Assembly (NCBI RefSeq): GCF_026212465.1
Contig: NC_080058.1
Coordinates: 5,183,501-5,247,500, forward strand
Reading direction: 5' to 3'
DNA from: Amaranthus tricolor
Taxonomy: Eukaryota > Streptophyta > Magnoliopsida > Caryophyllales > Amaranthaceae
DNA: 64,000 bases
Shown here: positions 36,576 to 49,053 of the stretch, in pieces
How positions within the stretch are numbered: the first letter of the stretch is position 1
Layout: each line of letters opens with the position of its first letter
Program-made: the position numbers and the translations under genes
Notes under the pieces: generated by a model
What the model was told of the DNA's origin: nothing
Database searches by the model: none
The model's input: only the letters and a program-made list of their open reading frames with translations

Positions 36576-36776
36576 TCAATGAGGAGGTGCCGGATGACGA
36601 CCCGGTCTATTGTACGGGTACATATGGGGCCCCGGTTTTGGAGGCGTTATATAATAATATGGAGGCTTTGGTCTTCTTGCTGTTACCATTAAGATGAAAC
36701 TTCTGTTTTCAGGAGCCAGAAAATATCCATTTAACACTAACATTAATATCAGGAACCACCACATTATTATTTTCAT
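36576..36776 (-). CDS. Family B short secreted proline-rich peptide (66 aa), intact
   Basis: A single-exon ORF of 66 codons. Residues 1-20 (MKIIMWWFLILMLVLNGYFL) form a signal peptide; the mature part is APENRSFILMVTARRPKPP, then YYYITPPKPGPHMYPYNRPG and RHPAPPH. Compared with the 7721 and 33955 copies, conserved positions are a hydrophobic ILM, a basic pair before PKPP, PPKPG, a Y-x-Y core, PG, a basic pair and P-x-P near the end. This conservation in spaced C-terminal residues fits a processed apoplastic peptide or a small wall protein. No known peptide hormone motif was recognised. A TATATATA motif lies about 55 bases upstream (about 36833). Confidence 0.68.
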   Translation of the reverse strand: MKIIMWWFLILMLVLNGYFLAPENRSFILMVTARRPKPPYYYITPPKPGPHMYPYNRPGRHPAPPH

Positions 36777-37011
36777 AATTGTTTTGGTAATGTAAAATCA
36801 CTCTTCTTAATTACGTTTAGTGTTTACGGCTCACTATATATATTAAAATTAAATACACATATTGTGCTTAGTATTAATTATATATTTGAATTAAACTACA
36901 CAAAAGTCAGCACAAAAGTCAGCATCTTGAACTTTTATGTAGTGGTGCACAAAATAGTTCAACATTAAAAATAATTGTTATATTTCGTTACGTATGCCTT
37001 TATGGTACAAG
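36777..37011. promoter_or_regulatory. Probable family B promoter region
   Basis: AT-rich, with 'actatatatatt' at about 36832-36843 as a candidate TATA box for the minus-strand gene. There is no further evidence. Confidence 0.35.
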
Positions 37012-37465
37012 TTTAGAGCTGTGCAACGGGCCGGGGGCCCATTGGAGGCCCTTATTCAACCCTTAATTTCAAGGGTTTAAAAAGGGGTTGAAAATGGAAC
37101 GGATTGTAAACGAACCTTACAGATGTGGGTTGGATAAGCGCTGTAATGAAAGTTGACGAAAGGCTGTATGAGCCGATTGTGAGTGAATGCCTGCTGAAGA
37201 AGACATGAGGAATGCAAAAGTAGCTGCTACTGATGATAAGAATACATGTATTCTTATGACTTATATCTGTGATATTAATAATCTTCAAAAAACTAAATTT
37301 TTTGTTTCAAATTTTTTTAATATTTTTTTTGTTTCATAATTAATTTTTGATAACAAAAAAGAACATAATATATTGGCCGTTTTAAACCCGTGTTTCTTTA
37401 AACAAGGCTCGACCCAACCCGGCCCAATTTCACAAAAGTCCGATCCAGCCTATTGCACAGGCCTA
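37012..37465. mobile_element. hAT-like element (about 454 bp)
   Basis: The ends read 'tagagctgtgcaacgggcc' and 'ttgcacaggccta', inverted, with GGGCC-rich subterminal motifs. The flanks share GGTACAAG (37004-37011 and 37466-37473). The left terminus carries two extra T bases relative to the right. Confidence 0.7.
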
Positions 37466-37469
37466 GGTA

Positions 37470-37681
37470 CAAGGTGAAACCTTCTCTTTAAACTGACCCA
37501 TTGATATTTATTATCTTAAAATGATGACTTATAACTTTAAAGTGATAACTTTTATATTCTTAGAATGATCAATTATAACTTTAAAAAGATTATTTTCAAT
37601 TTTAAAGTAACCAATTAGAGAAATAAACTATTATATGGATACATATCTTAGTGAGACAATCTCATACAAAACTTGTTAATC
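37470..37681. mobile_element. MITE-like repeat, 'cttataatnttaaagtgat' family
   Basis: Internal repeats of 'cttataactttaaagtgat', ending 'gagacaatctcatacaaaac'. A relative is at 59690-59940. Confidence 0.5.
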
Positions 37682-38900
37682 ACTTTTTCCTTTACATGCT
37701 CTTCGTATGTTGTCCATCTGACTCTACTCTTTTTCTTAAATTTAGTGCATTATTATTATAAAAAAAAAAAGCATTTAATTAGAATATTTGGAGTATTAGT
37801 TTTAAAATGCTTTAAAAATTATCAAACCAGGAAAGCAATTTCAAATCAGTAGCGTATAAGGGTGTAACTAAATATAATCAAATCAAACAAGTGAGTATTG
37901 ACCACCAAATTTTTATATGTTTATATGATGTCTTTTAAGAATTTAACAATTTGGAATAATATTCCCTCTAAATAAGCCCGAGCCTTACGTAGATAATCAA
38001 ATCAAGAGTATATACAATAATATGGTTTCAGCATGATACACCAGTCCAACTGATCGGAGGGTGGCGCGTGAGGCGTTTCAGGCCTCGAGGGTCATCCGAA
38101 GATTTGGTTCGAATACCGAACCAGGGACATCCCATTTAACCCCAAGGATGCTTTACAAATTAGATTAACATATAATCTGCATAATAAGTCAGAAGATAAA
38201 TAACTAGTGCAGCATGTATTATTTTCTTCCAGTAAATAACCTGGAAAGTGAACCAAACATATAATGATCTTTATCCAAAAAACTGCACATAATAAAACTC
38301 TAACTATATACAACTATACATTACTATAACATTCGGTAAACCACGGCCCACTGCTCGTGCGTTTTAACTTCCATGTCTCATTCATTTTGCGACATTTTGT
38401 TAACCCATATCGAAGCTCTTAAGTAAAATGTTGAAAAATGCATGGAATTGAGGACTATCCAAGTAAAAGCAAGCTGATATGTGGGCGCTTTGGAAAGTCA
38501 GAGCGGCCTTATTCCTTTCAGCGCTGATGAGAAAATCTAAAACAAAAAAAACAGATCATTCGATTTATGCTCTAACTGCAGTAATTATGCTTAAGGATGT
38601 ATATACTTGACACACGAACACGAGTAATAGAAATTAAAAACTCGTTTGGTCAGTGGTATTAAACAGTGGTAATGAGAATGAATACTAGCGTAATTTTGGT
38701 TGAAAAATCTCTTGGCTACCTAAATGGCCATGCTTGTGCAACTTCCATCATCTCATCTTTTTCATAAAATTCATTCCAATGCATTACCATTAAAAGAGAT
38801 TGTATTAGGTGGTAATGAAAATTTGAAAATAAAAAAACTTTTTTGTGATCAAAGTTTCATTACCATAGGAATGACATGGAACTTTTGATAAAGTTTTACA
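37682..38900. other. ASCH gene 3' flank
   Basis: DNA just downstream of the intact gene, duplicated at 27684-28916 and 11900-12852. It should contain the 3' UTR and polyadenylation site; no exact site can be assigned. Confidence 0.5.
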
Positions 38901-41900
38901 CTATAAATCATTCTCATTACCAACATTTAGTACCACTAACCAAACAGACCGTATGTACAAAATTCTCAAGAAACCACTAACCAGAGAAGAGCCAGAGGGC
39001 TGCCCATCTACTGATCTGTCCAGAGAGCCAAAAACTAGCTGCTGCTGCTTCTTCACATAAACTAATTTTTTCTTCCCAGCAATCTTGTCATTAGACTTGG
39101 AGTCAAGTCCAGTATTTCCTCTATAATCCCCCAACGAGACGCCTTTTAACTTAATTGTTAAATCGTTTTCAGTTCGAACACCATTTTTTCGTTTATCTTC
39201 TTCCGAATTGATGCCTCTTAACTCAGCTGAGAAATCCTTCTTGACCCCATTATTGTCCTGCAAAGTGTCTTTTTGGGTGTTATGAACTTTCCTTGAATAC
39301 TGTGTTGATGCAACGATTGCACCATCTATGGCAGCAATCAAACTCGGTGGCTTCTTGGGTCCAACAGCTTTCTTTTCCAATTGATTCAAAGGCACGCACC
39401 CCGGCCTTAAATAATCAACAGTATCTGAGAGCGGGAATTTTATTAAATGTGGATTTTCAACTGGAGAAAGACCTCGAACCGCAGCCTCAGCTATCTGCCA
39501 TTAACGAAAAGAAAAACTGATCTGAGAATCACAAATTATAGTAATCAATGAAATGAAGAAACAATGCATTATTATACATCTACCTTTCTTTCCAGGTCAT
39601 AAATACCCTGATCACCGCGCATCTTCAGAGGATGTAACAGTTTCTGTATCAAGTAACAAGCTTTAGTAAAAATGTTTGAGATCACAATAGAATAGAACTC
39701 TTGTACACTTCTACATACCTGTGGTTGTTCACTAAGCCAACAGAATTCCGTCAATGCTTCTAGCCTTACCTGTTAATGGGATAGTACACTACAATCAAGT
39801 AATTTTTCACGCAAATCACAAATCAAAAAAACAAATTATTGTCGGTTTCAGGGCCTGATAAGGGTCAGGCCGGGCCGGATAAGGCAACTTTAAACTTAAT
39901 ATGGGCTTTACATGGGCCGGTCTTTGAAAGCCCATTCCGGCCCAAGTCAACCCTTTTTTATCACTACAAATTATTTTAATCCCTATTTATCAACTTAATA
40001 ATAATTAAATTGAAACAATATTAATAATATTCATTGACATTGTCATTTATAATATTTAAATAATACATCAATTTTGCTATTTACAAAGACCCCTTTCCGA
40101 CCCTTATTGAGCCCTTGTATAGCCCAATTCATTTTAATCATAGTAGAGCCCGTTGTAGGCCTGACCCGTTTTTGGCCCCGCTCTTACAAAGCCCTTCTAA
40201 ACACAGGCCGGATAAGGGCTCAAAATGGGGCCCGACCCATCAAACACCCCTAGTTTCAGGCTATTTTAGGCCATTTGGAGCGAATCAAAAATCCAAAAAT
40301 CAAACTAGATGGTTTTTTCTTACCCCTTCGGGTACTGCTTTCCAACTAGATAGCTCATCACATCTAAGACACCCAACAACTTCTATACAACCTAAATGAA
40401 AACAACATCACCCAAAAGCACATTTCAGGATATGCTTGAAGAAATTATCCTGTACTTTTTCATGTGCTTTTGAGAAGCAATAACTAATAAGCATGTGATT
40501 TTTACCAATAAGTTTTGAAACTGGATAATGCTCGGGAAATTTAAGATCAGTCACACCATCCAACGCATATATCTCCCTGTAGAAATTCTCCATGGCTTTT
40601 ATGGTGGACTCATCTGGGACCTTGCTTGCAGCATGGATCCAAAGCCGACCTTCCAATTTCAGACATTTTTACTATTAGAGTTGATGTAAAAATTATGAAA
40701 CTGTGCATCGGCAATCAATCAAGTAACCACAACTTTTACACAATAAAGTTAACTTAGATTGTTTTGTGGCTGTGCCTGCGTCTAAGGAAGGCGTCCAAGA
40801 GGATCAGAATTCAGAATAGTGTTGTTCAGAAAATGCAACAGACTTTTCTACTTCCATAGTATCATAATGTAAGACATTAGATTTGATACAATAGATATAA
40901 AGATACAAACTTACATACTTTATTGTTTCTTTTTACTTGCAACCCACATTCATGGCACACTTTGAGAAAGAGAATTGAGGATGTAAATAGACATAAGCTA
41001 AAAAAGTTCAACAAGCAATTAGGGAAAGATATAAGGTTACTATGGTTTAATATTAACTTGTTCTTCAACGTATAATCACTTTTTCAAAATGTGTGTTACC
41101 TCCTACTCAGTTTAAGTGTATTATTTGACTTTTTTTTTCTGAGATAAGTGTAATATTTGACTTTTGACACTATTAAATTGTATTGTATTCTTAATTTATA
41201 AGTTATAATATAGTCATATAAGATCTTGTTTGATTCATCTTGAAAGATTATAAATATCAACATATTATAATTTTTAGTCATGCACACTTAAAAAAAATTA
41301 ATGATAGAAATAGTACATTGGTAAATGTGTCGAATTAAGTGGGACATTTAGGCTAAATAGGAGGGATTTTCCTTTACTCATAGCAATGAGGCAATGACTT
41401 TCATAATGAAATGACCTAGAATCCTAACTCCTGAACAATATGTACTTTATTCAAAAAATACTCATTAATATTTAGATAAAACAACGTATTTATGGAAAAA
41501 ATATCACAAGTCAACCAAATATATTTGTTGTGTCCAGCTCCAAATCTCACTTTGATGGAGGTAAGTTCGATCACCTCGTTGCTTACTCAATGGCTTGCAC
41601 TATTGAGAATGATGATGAGTATGAATTGAAGCATGGCGTGATACGTTTTGGATCACTTGATGAAATGACCAAGATGGATGGCTTGGCGTGGCTTGATGTT
41701 AGCAAAGGAGTGCCAAAAGAGGCTGGCTCGACTAGTGGAGCACAATGGCTCGGTCGAGCCAAGGAACAGCTACAATCCAGTGGAAACTGACTAGGAGCTC
41801 GACCACTCAAGCATGCTTGCTCAATCGAGCGAGCTACAACGTGCCAAAACACAAACATTCTGTTTAATACGGCATTCTTTATGGGCTTTTGAGGGATTGT

Positions 41901-43172
41901 CTTAAGGCTCCCAAATATAACAAGGGACTATATAAGGGGTCTTAGGAGTTCATAAGAGTTTATGAGACAGCCTCATACTCAATATTAACTAGGGTTTTAG
42001 CCAAGAGAGTTCATTCTACTTGTATTAGGGCATTTGAGAGAGATTGACATCAAAGGTTCAATCTTTACTTTGAGAGGTTGTTCTCAAAGGTTGTGTGAAT
42101 TGAGTCATTAATGTATTGTTGAGTATATTAATAATAAGGTACTTGTTTTGAGGAGAGGTATATTTAGATACCTCATACATCTTCTGTTTTGTGTTCTCTA
42201 TTATTGTGCTCTAATTTGTTGTTTTTCTTTGCACTTGTTTTTATTATTGTTCTTGCCATAGCGCATTCACAACAATATTTTCCCTTATCTCTATTCTAAT
42301 ATAAGAAGTAGCCGGGAATTACAGGGCCAGCTCTTTACAAGAGCTCCATGAGCCAGGGCTTAGGGCCCCTAGGGGCCTAAATTTTTTGATATGTATTTTT
42401 TATTTAAATATAAAAACGAGAATATTTTTATTTAAATGAAAGAGATAATTTAATAAATAGCAATGATTTAATGGTCATTTGTGACCTTGTGACCTTGTTA
42501 ATGATTTTTTTTTTTGTTTTTGGATTATTGTTGGTAGATTTAATCTGGTTTTCTTTTTCATTGATAACCTTTGTGTTTAAGTAATTAAGTGGAGTAATAT
42601 TTTTGATTTATTATATTTTCTAAATTAATAGTGTTTCGTCTAATTGATAATTTTAGTAGTTTATAAATTGTCACTATAACGTTTGTATTTTAAAAATTTG
42701 TTATTTTGTCTTCGCTCAGACCCCAAAAATTCATCAACCAGAATTGATTTTCTGTCTCCTTAAAAGATAGAACTAAACAATACAGAGGTAAAAATAAGAA
42801 TATATGAACATACAATGAAAATATATCACTTTAGTGGGTATTCAATTTTGGGATCATACACTGAAAATATTTCACTAATTCAAATACTCAACCAAAAACT
42901 CCAGAATTTGAATATACCATTAAAGGAAAATCAATCAACAAATAAGAATAACCTAAAAAAGCGAATTGGGTATTCGATTTCGGGATCATACAGTGAAAAC
43001 AAAAAGTGGGTAACAAAAAATAGAGGAAGAAAAGATCGACACCTCGAATAGGAGAAGGCCATGATCTACCTTCAATACGTTTAATACCATAAACAAGCAA
43101 AGAAGCCCAAGGTTGATGCATGGTCAAACATGGATCTGTATAATAATTTCTGGGTTGAATTCTTCTCCTCAT
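38901..43172 (-). CDS. ASCH-domain protein (activating signal cointegrator 1 C-terminal-like), 348 aa
   Basis: Six exons join in frame to 1047 bases: 43043-43172, 40506-40649, 40324-40391, 39719-39769, 39584-39643 and 38901-39494, all with GT-AG introns. Residues 1-44 (MRRRIQPRNYYTDPCLTMHQ, then PWASLLVYGIKRIEGRSW) carry the ASCH signature GxKxxExR. GRLWIHAASK, then KFPEHYPVSKLIG and CIEVVGCLRCDELSSW, continue the fold. The order is that of the ASCH domain of TRIP4/ASC-1, and plants also have stand-alone versions (recalled, not searched). ASCH domains are thought to bind RNA or nucleic acid. The C-terminal ~200 residues are Lys/Asp/Asn-rich and low in conservation. Intron 1 (2.4 kb) is full of repeats. 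The exact start is chosen as the only ATG before the conserved CLTMHQPW block. Confidence 0.9.
39853..40252. mobile_element. hAT-like insert in ASCH intron 3
   Basis: The same insert as 18678-19077, flanked by GTTTCAGG at 39845-39852 and 40253-40260. Confidence 0.7.
40650..43042. other. ASCH intron 1 with repeat content
   Basis: 41500-42330 is the retroelement-like repeat seen at 20350 and 22440 ('ggactatataaggggtct' as a TATA-like motif). 42836-42870 and 42962-42990 are a short internal duplication ('gggtattc...gggatcatac'). No nested gene is seen. Confidence 0.5.
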
Positions 43173-43400
43173 TGCTCTTCTACTGATGCTAAACTGAACG
43201 ATTTCTCAATTAATTGACAAAATATTTTAAAAAGGGGGATACTTTGCTTAACTTTTGCCGAATGGAACTTAATTTCTCTCGAATTTTGGTTCTCTAAATA
43301 GGGATTTTGTTTACCAGGTGTTGTGAATTGTGATAATGAATGACGCCGTTTTTATATAGGTGAAAATTCAAAGCTCAAAAGGGTAACCGTTTAAGCAATT
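43173..43400 (-). promoter_or_regulatory. ASCH gene upstream region
   Basis: Leader and promoter by position only. A 'tttatatagg' on the + strand (about 43350), read on the minus strand, gives a TATA-like CCTATATAAA about 180 bases upstream of the ATG. Confidence 0.4.
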
Positions 43401-45357
43401 AACTTTTTTTTTTCTTCTTGATTTTGGCTTTTGAATAGGTCAAATAGTCAAAAAAAAAATTATTTGATAAATGATTTTTAAGGACCTAAAAAACTTTAAG
43501 AAAAAAGTTAAAAACTATTTATAGCATTTTAAGCCTATTTTTTCTCTAATAAATTTTCAATATCCAACAAATAATTTTAACCAAATATCTATTAACAAAT
43601 GGGTTAAATAGCTAGTTTTTTCGATCAATTACTTCTACCTGTTCAAATCAGTCAACAACTCAATCTAACAGTCACTTGACAACAAGCCTATGGTTAGAGA
43701 CTTAGAGTAAGAGCTAGAGTTTGCGTCACAATCAAAATTAAAGTCAAGAACGAAAACAATACAAGATCTCAGAGAGTAAGAAGACTAGTTGAGTTTAAAA
43801 GAGATGTATCATTGATTTAACTTCTAAACATATTATTATCATCGCACCCAATTACTTCGTGTATAATAATTATGATTAGGATTTAAGAAGGTTGAAAGAC
43901 AACAAATCATACCAATAAAGAAGGATGCAGTAAAAAAGTTTATTTGCTCGAAAAAGACCTGCAAAGGAAAGCCATGCAACAGACAAGATAAAAAAAATAC
44001 GACAAAACAATGTAAGATAGAAATTAAGGCTAATAACATGACCAAAGAAATATAAAAGCGATCATAAAGGTTGGAACAACAAATAAAGCATAGGTAACAT
44101 AAGTGTATGGTTGTAGGCGTAGGTGACTATTTAAGCTGTAGGATACAAATATGACGTTTCCAACTAGTTTTATTTTTAATCAAGTCCACAGAAAGGTGCA
44201 ACTTCCTAATGTCATTCTTTATTTACTCCTCTCATGTTTTCATAGGCATGTTGCGCCTTCTTTTTCATCAAATGTGATTCTTTTCACTCTTCTCACAAAC
44301 ATGTCGGTGGGCTACCTTTGCACATGTCCAAATCATTTGTTATCACGCATCTTTGTAGAGATGGGTGTAAACCCCTAACCTTTTCCTCAAATTTTGGTTC
44401 CTTATTTTATTCATCATGGTGTGTCCACATATTCACTTTTTATCTGCATCCCTGCTACATCTATCTTATGTTCATATATCTTCCTAGCTGGCCAACACTA
44501 TATCCCATGCAACAGGGCGGATTTTAATTACAACTCATTTGAATTTACCTTTAATCTAGTAATTGCTTTCTGATTAAGTCATCTAACTTATACATTACAT
44601 CTTAATTCATTAATCTCCCAATAACTTTGAAAAACTGATCCAAAATATTTAAGGAAATTTTTAATCAAATATCGGAGCGAGAGTTCAATTAAAAAGATAA
44701 CGCTTGTTCAGAGGAAGAGATTTTTGAGCAAGAGTTAGTCCTTTTTCAACTATGATTCAATATCATTATTTAACGTCATTTTGTTCTTGAGTCATTATCC
44801 CTTTTCAATTATAATTCAATTTCGTTTCAACTAAATTTTAAATTTTGTAAAATGCTAAGAATGTGATATTTTTAAGTCATCGAATAAGCCAAGAGATTTT
44901 TTTAAGTGAGCGTCCAAGAATAAAACAAAATAATGATAATTATTAATTAATAAATACATGACTAGTCTAGACATAAAAAATAAATAAATAAATAAGAATA
45001 AAACAAAATAATGATAATTATTAATTAATAAATACATGACTAGTCTAGACATAAAAAATAAATAAATAAATAAATAAAAACAGCTTAGAATTAGAAACAT
45101 AGTATCACTCTACTCAAAAAAAAAATATGGTATCACAAGTCTATATAATAAAATATCATAAGTTTGAATTTAATCTACTTCTCATTTTAAATGAAACATT
45201 TAGCATCATACAAAAACATAATATTACAAGTCAATATGACAAATGCCTCTTGTGTGATAGCTTGAGAGGACATGATAGAGTATGACATTATAGCATATCT
45301 CGAGACTTCAATCATCAAGTAAATTTTAAATTGAGGTGATTTCTCATATAAGTACTC
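43401..45357. other. Intergenic DNA
   Basis: AT-rich with short chance ORFs. The only structure I see is the 76-bp tandem duplication at 44918-45070. Confidence 0.45.
44918..45070. repeat. 76-bp tandem duplication
   Basis: The unit, starting 'aagaataaaacaaaataatg' and holding 'catgactagtctagacat', is present twice with almost no difference. Confidence 0.9.
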
Positions 45358-45687
45358 TTAGGTGTTTAATGGGGTGGGTCGGCCCAACGGGTCAAAGGAT
45401 AGGGTCACATTTTAACGGGTTATTAGTGAGCTGAGTCATTAGTGGGCCTTGGTATAAAGGGTCGGGCCGAGTAGGATAATAATAGAAATTGGTTGAGAAA
45501 AAACATTTAGCACTTTTTTTATAATTTTTATATGATATTATTATATATATATATATAGGTGGATTGACCAATGAACCATGACATAAATTGAAAAAACTAA
45601 TCTATAAACTTTTAAAAAACGAGTCAAAATGAATCGAATTTAAATGGGCTTTGACATCCGCTTCAACCCGGCACGTTAAACATCTAT
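45358..45687. mobile_element. hAT-like short element, copy 2 of the 6650 family
   Basis: The ends are 'taggtgtttaatggggtggg' and 'cacgttaaacatcta', inverted. The body aligns with 6650-6998. No 8-bp duplication is seen. Confidence 0.6.
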
Positions 45688-46460
45688 ACATCAAATACCT
45701 GAATAAACTCGATTTGTAGTAGTACCTATATTTCCGAATCATTTTCCTTAAAATTGTTCAAAAAATACCCACTACAGTTAGAAAAAATAAATTCGAGCAT
45801 ATTATCCACATAGAATAAGATTTTTTTAAAATAAAAAAATTCTCTTAGCCGTATGTTAAGATTAAAATTCAAAATAGCCTATATTTTTGTTTGACTTGGC
45901 AATTTCGTTCTTTTCGAACATGTATTGTACTATCACATACCAATATGTTTTTGATTGACTATTTTTAAATGTTGTCTGGACATTATTTTAGAAATAATTT
46001 TTCTTGTCGGAGTTATGTGAGTGATTTTTTTTAACAATTTTTTTTGGTAAAAGTTATTTATTTTCCAAAACTTTTTCGCTTTTTCTTCATATATACTTAA
46101 AGTAAAAATAATACCTTTTTTATTTCACAATACTCGCCACATTTCAATATTAATACTTTCTCTCCAATCTTGTTAAAATAATTTTAATTCGTGAATAAGA
46201 TATAACATAGTTATATTAAATCTTGTTTTATTCTTTTTAAAATCTAATTTTTTAATAGGTAATTTATCATAATTTTACATTTAATCAAAATTAAAATATT
46301 CAATATTAAAATATATATTAAATTACGTGAAAAAAATTATAAATATTTCTTTTGATTTTAATTAGTTGATACAGATAGTGACATTTCTCCTCACAAGATA
46401 TTATCTTTAGCGATTAATAAAAACCAAAAAAAGTATTTGGTAAGGGACAAAATATATAAT
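45688..46460. other. Intergenic DNA
   Basis: Very AT-rich; nothing is recognised. Confidence 0.4.
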
Positions 46461-46464
46461 TACA

Positions 46465-46675
46465 GCTAGTCTCTTGAGAGATCGTCTCTTTGAGAGACGT
46501 TTTTTAAGCCCAACCCATTTAAGATTAATATCTACTAACTGTAATATCTTAAATGTCTACTTACATCATTCTTAATGCATTTTTACAGTATTTTAAAAAA
46601 TAGATAATAGGCTGGTCCAATTAAAAATAGTCTCTCAAAAAGACCGTCTCTCACAAGAATTTGTGATATAATTAT
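46465..46675. mobile_element. Foldback MITE, 'gagacggtctct' family
   Basis: Inverted ends 'ctagtctcttgagagatcg' and 'ccgtctctcacaagaatttg'. A relative of 10915-11060. Confidence 0.65.
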
Positions 46676-46754
46676 GGACATTGGACAACGAATTCCAAAA
46701 ACAAAGTAGTCCTAGTCCTAGTCCTCAATGTCTCACGGATATCCAATAAAAATT

Positions 46755-47010
46755 ATTGTGAAAGACGGTCTCTTTGAGAAACCATCAATCTAATTGAGCT
46801 GGTTCATTATATATTTTTTAAAATATTGTAAGTAGGTATTAAGAATGATGTAAGTAGACATTTAAGATATTAAAAGTAGGCATTAAAAATATGCTAAGTA
46901 AGCATTAAGGATAATGTAATTTGACATTAAGAATACGATAAATAGACAAATCTCTAATAAACTGAATTTGAAATACGTCTCTTAAAGAGACGGTCTCTCA
47001 ATAGATTAAC
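46755..47010. mobile_element. Foldback MITE, second copy
   Basis: Ends 'gtgaaagacggtctctttg' and 'aaagagacggtctctcaat', with internal 'gtaggcattaagaatatg'-like repeats. Confidence 0.6.
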
Positions 47011-47075
47011 TGAATGTTCAAATTCCCATCATCATTCTCATCAACACACACTCCCAACCCAACCCATCATTATAA

Positions 47076-47310
47076 ATAGGGATGCAAACGGGGCGGGGCG
47101 GGGTGGGTATTGGCGTTACCATCCCCATCCCCATCTGGTAAATCAATTCCCATCCCCATCCCCGTGGCAGGTATAATTTTTTTCCCCGTCCCCGCCCCGA
47201 TGGGTTTGTACTAATACCATCCTCGCCCCGCCACCCATCTGGGTATCCATCCCCGTCTAATACCCATTTTACCCGCCCCACCACTCGTCAAATTCCCGCT
47301 TAATACCCAT
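47076..47310. mobile_element. hAT element terminal region (GGGCGGGG/CCCCATCC repeats)
   Basis: It starts 'tagggatgcaaacggggc' and is made of CCCATCCCC and GGGCGGG-type short repeats, the usual hAT subterminal style. With the adjacent transposase exons it forms the 3' end of a decayed hAT. Confidence 0.6.
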
Positions 47311-47531
47311 CTGTGTCACATATTTATATTCAATTATTTGGGCCTTAAAACCCATAAAACATATCCAAACTCCAAAGTCTCAAACAAAAACACATATCCA
47401 AAGTCTCAATTCAAACAAACATATATCCGAAGTCTCAAACAAACACATAATCAAAGTCTCAACACAAATATATATGTCTAAAACAAAAGTATTTCAAGTT
47501 TCAACATCAACTCAAAATCATCTAAATTAAA

Positions 47532-48128
47532 TCAATCCAGAATAATTTCATCACTATCAAATTTCATTTCGCATTCTTCTTCTAACTCTCCAACAATTTT
47601 AGCAAAATCCTTGTCCTTGAATTCTCCACAATCTGCAAACACAAATGTTTTTATAATCAAAATTTATCAATGCATAAAAATTACACAATATTGATAGGAT
47701 TAATGCTTATTTTTGAGGGCAGCTTAAATCCAATTTTGAGAACACATTAAAGCTTCAACGGCTTGAGGTAGTAGTCGACTACGATAAGGATCAAGAATTC
47801 TACCACTTGTGCTAAAAGCCGACTCGGATGGAACCGTAGAAATAGGAATACTCAAAATATCCCGTGCTACTTGTTGAAGAACGGGATATGTGCTTCCATT
47901 TGTTTTCCACCAATTTAAAATATCAAAATTATCTTCAAGTGGTATGTTAGCATTTTTCAAATACTTGTCCAAATCAGATTTTTCATAAATTTGATTTTTG
48001 TCTCGCTCTAGAAATTGTGCAAACTCTTTCATATCAACATCATCACAAGAACTCCCACCACTTGCTAAATTGGAAGGTAGTTGCCTCTTACTTTGAGTAT
48101 TCTCACTCCTAGACTCATATTCATAAAC
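47532..48128 (-). pseudogene. hAT transposase, C-terminal fragment
   Basis: The minus strand encodes the hAT dimerisation region: NILNWWKTN-like 'DILNWWKTNGSTYPVLQQVA', then 'ARDILSIPISTVPSESAFST', GRILDPYRSRLLP and CSQNWI. The 47724-48032 ORF extends upstream in frame to about 48128. A further piece at 47532-47632 (DCGEFKDKDFAKIVGELEEE) after an AG looks like the last exon. The catalytic and BED zinc-finger parts are missing. Confidence 0.88.
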
Positions 48129-48177
48129 CCGTTATACGCGGCACACACACCCATCTTCTACTTCCTTTAATTTATCC

Positions 48178-48500
48178 GTCGGTCTCTTGAGAGATTGCCT
48201 CTGTAAAAGACGTCTTTCAAGCCCATTTCATTAAAGCTTAAATAAATTAAAAGCTGATAGATAAATTTTTTATTAAGACCGTCTCATCGTGAGACAACCT
48301 AACTTTGGTTGGCCTAATATTAACTTTAAAAAAACTGCAAAAAAAATTGTTTCTAACTTACTTAATCAGTTTTTTTAAAAAAAACATTAATTGAGATGCT
48401 TGTATGGGCCCGTCTCATGGTGAGACGATCTCATACAAGACTTATTGAAGATGATAATAAACTGTCTAAATCAGAGACTCTTAAAAAATCATTTCTCTCA
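48178..48500. mobile_element. Nested MITEs
   Basis: An outer 'ggtctcttgagagattg' foldback contains an inner element (about 48268-48445) with ends 'aagaccgtctcatcgtgag' and 'gtctcatggtgagacgatc'. The inner element also occurs inverted at 59138-59310. Confidence 0.55.
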
Positions 48501-48779
48501 AAAATTTGTATTAATTTAATTAAAAAATAGAAATTGTTTTTATCTCAATTAAAGTATGAAGCGTTTTAAATTGATTCTCATCAAATTTTTAATTTCCTAA
48601 ATTGTAATTAAAGTTCAAACTTATATCCATATTGATTTTTATCCAATTTTAAATTTTTTATAGTCAAACACAATTAAATAGTCGAATAATACTAATTTGT
48701 TGGATTTATTTTGAACAAATCTACCCATAATACAAAAATAAATAGAAATTTAATCTTTCAATTAATTTCAAATGCTTCT

Positions 48780-49053
48780 CACGCGCCACGATTCTCTCTC
48801 AACAATTCTAAATTCTTCTCTATCACCCATTATTCAATCTTTCCCAAATTATTTAATATCTCTACAATACTAACCCTTCACTAAACGACATCCACTTTGC
48901 CATTAAACGACAGTATCCTCTACCAAATTCCTCCGAAATCCTACTTTCTTAATCAATCATCTTCTACAATCTAGAAGAACGAACCCATAAAGCTAAGGAA
49001 GAGTTTGTGCTTTTTCAATAGTGTGTTGGTTTAAAGAAATTGAGATTGAGTAA
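48780..49053 (+). promoter_or_regulatory. PP1 gene proximal promoter and leader
   Basis: A CT-rich stretch ('ctctctcaacaattc', 'cttctctatcaccc') precedes the ATG, as in many plant 5' leaders. No unambiguous TATA box or transcription start. Confidence 0.4.

Noticed and set aside
47018..47284. Gly/Trp-rich ORF (88 codons)
   Set aside because: A reading of GGGCGGGG/CCCCATCC subterminal repeats of the hAT remnant.
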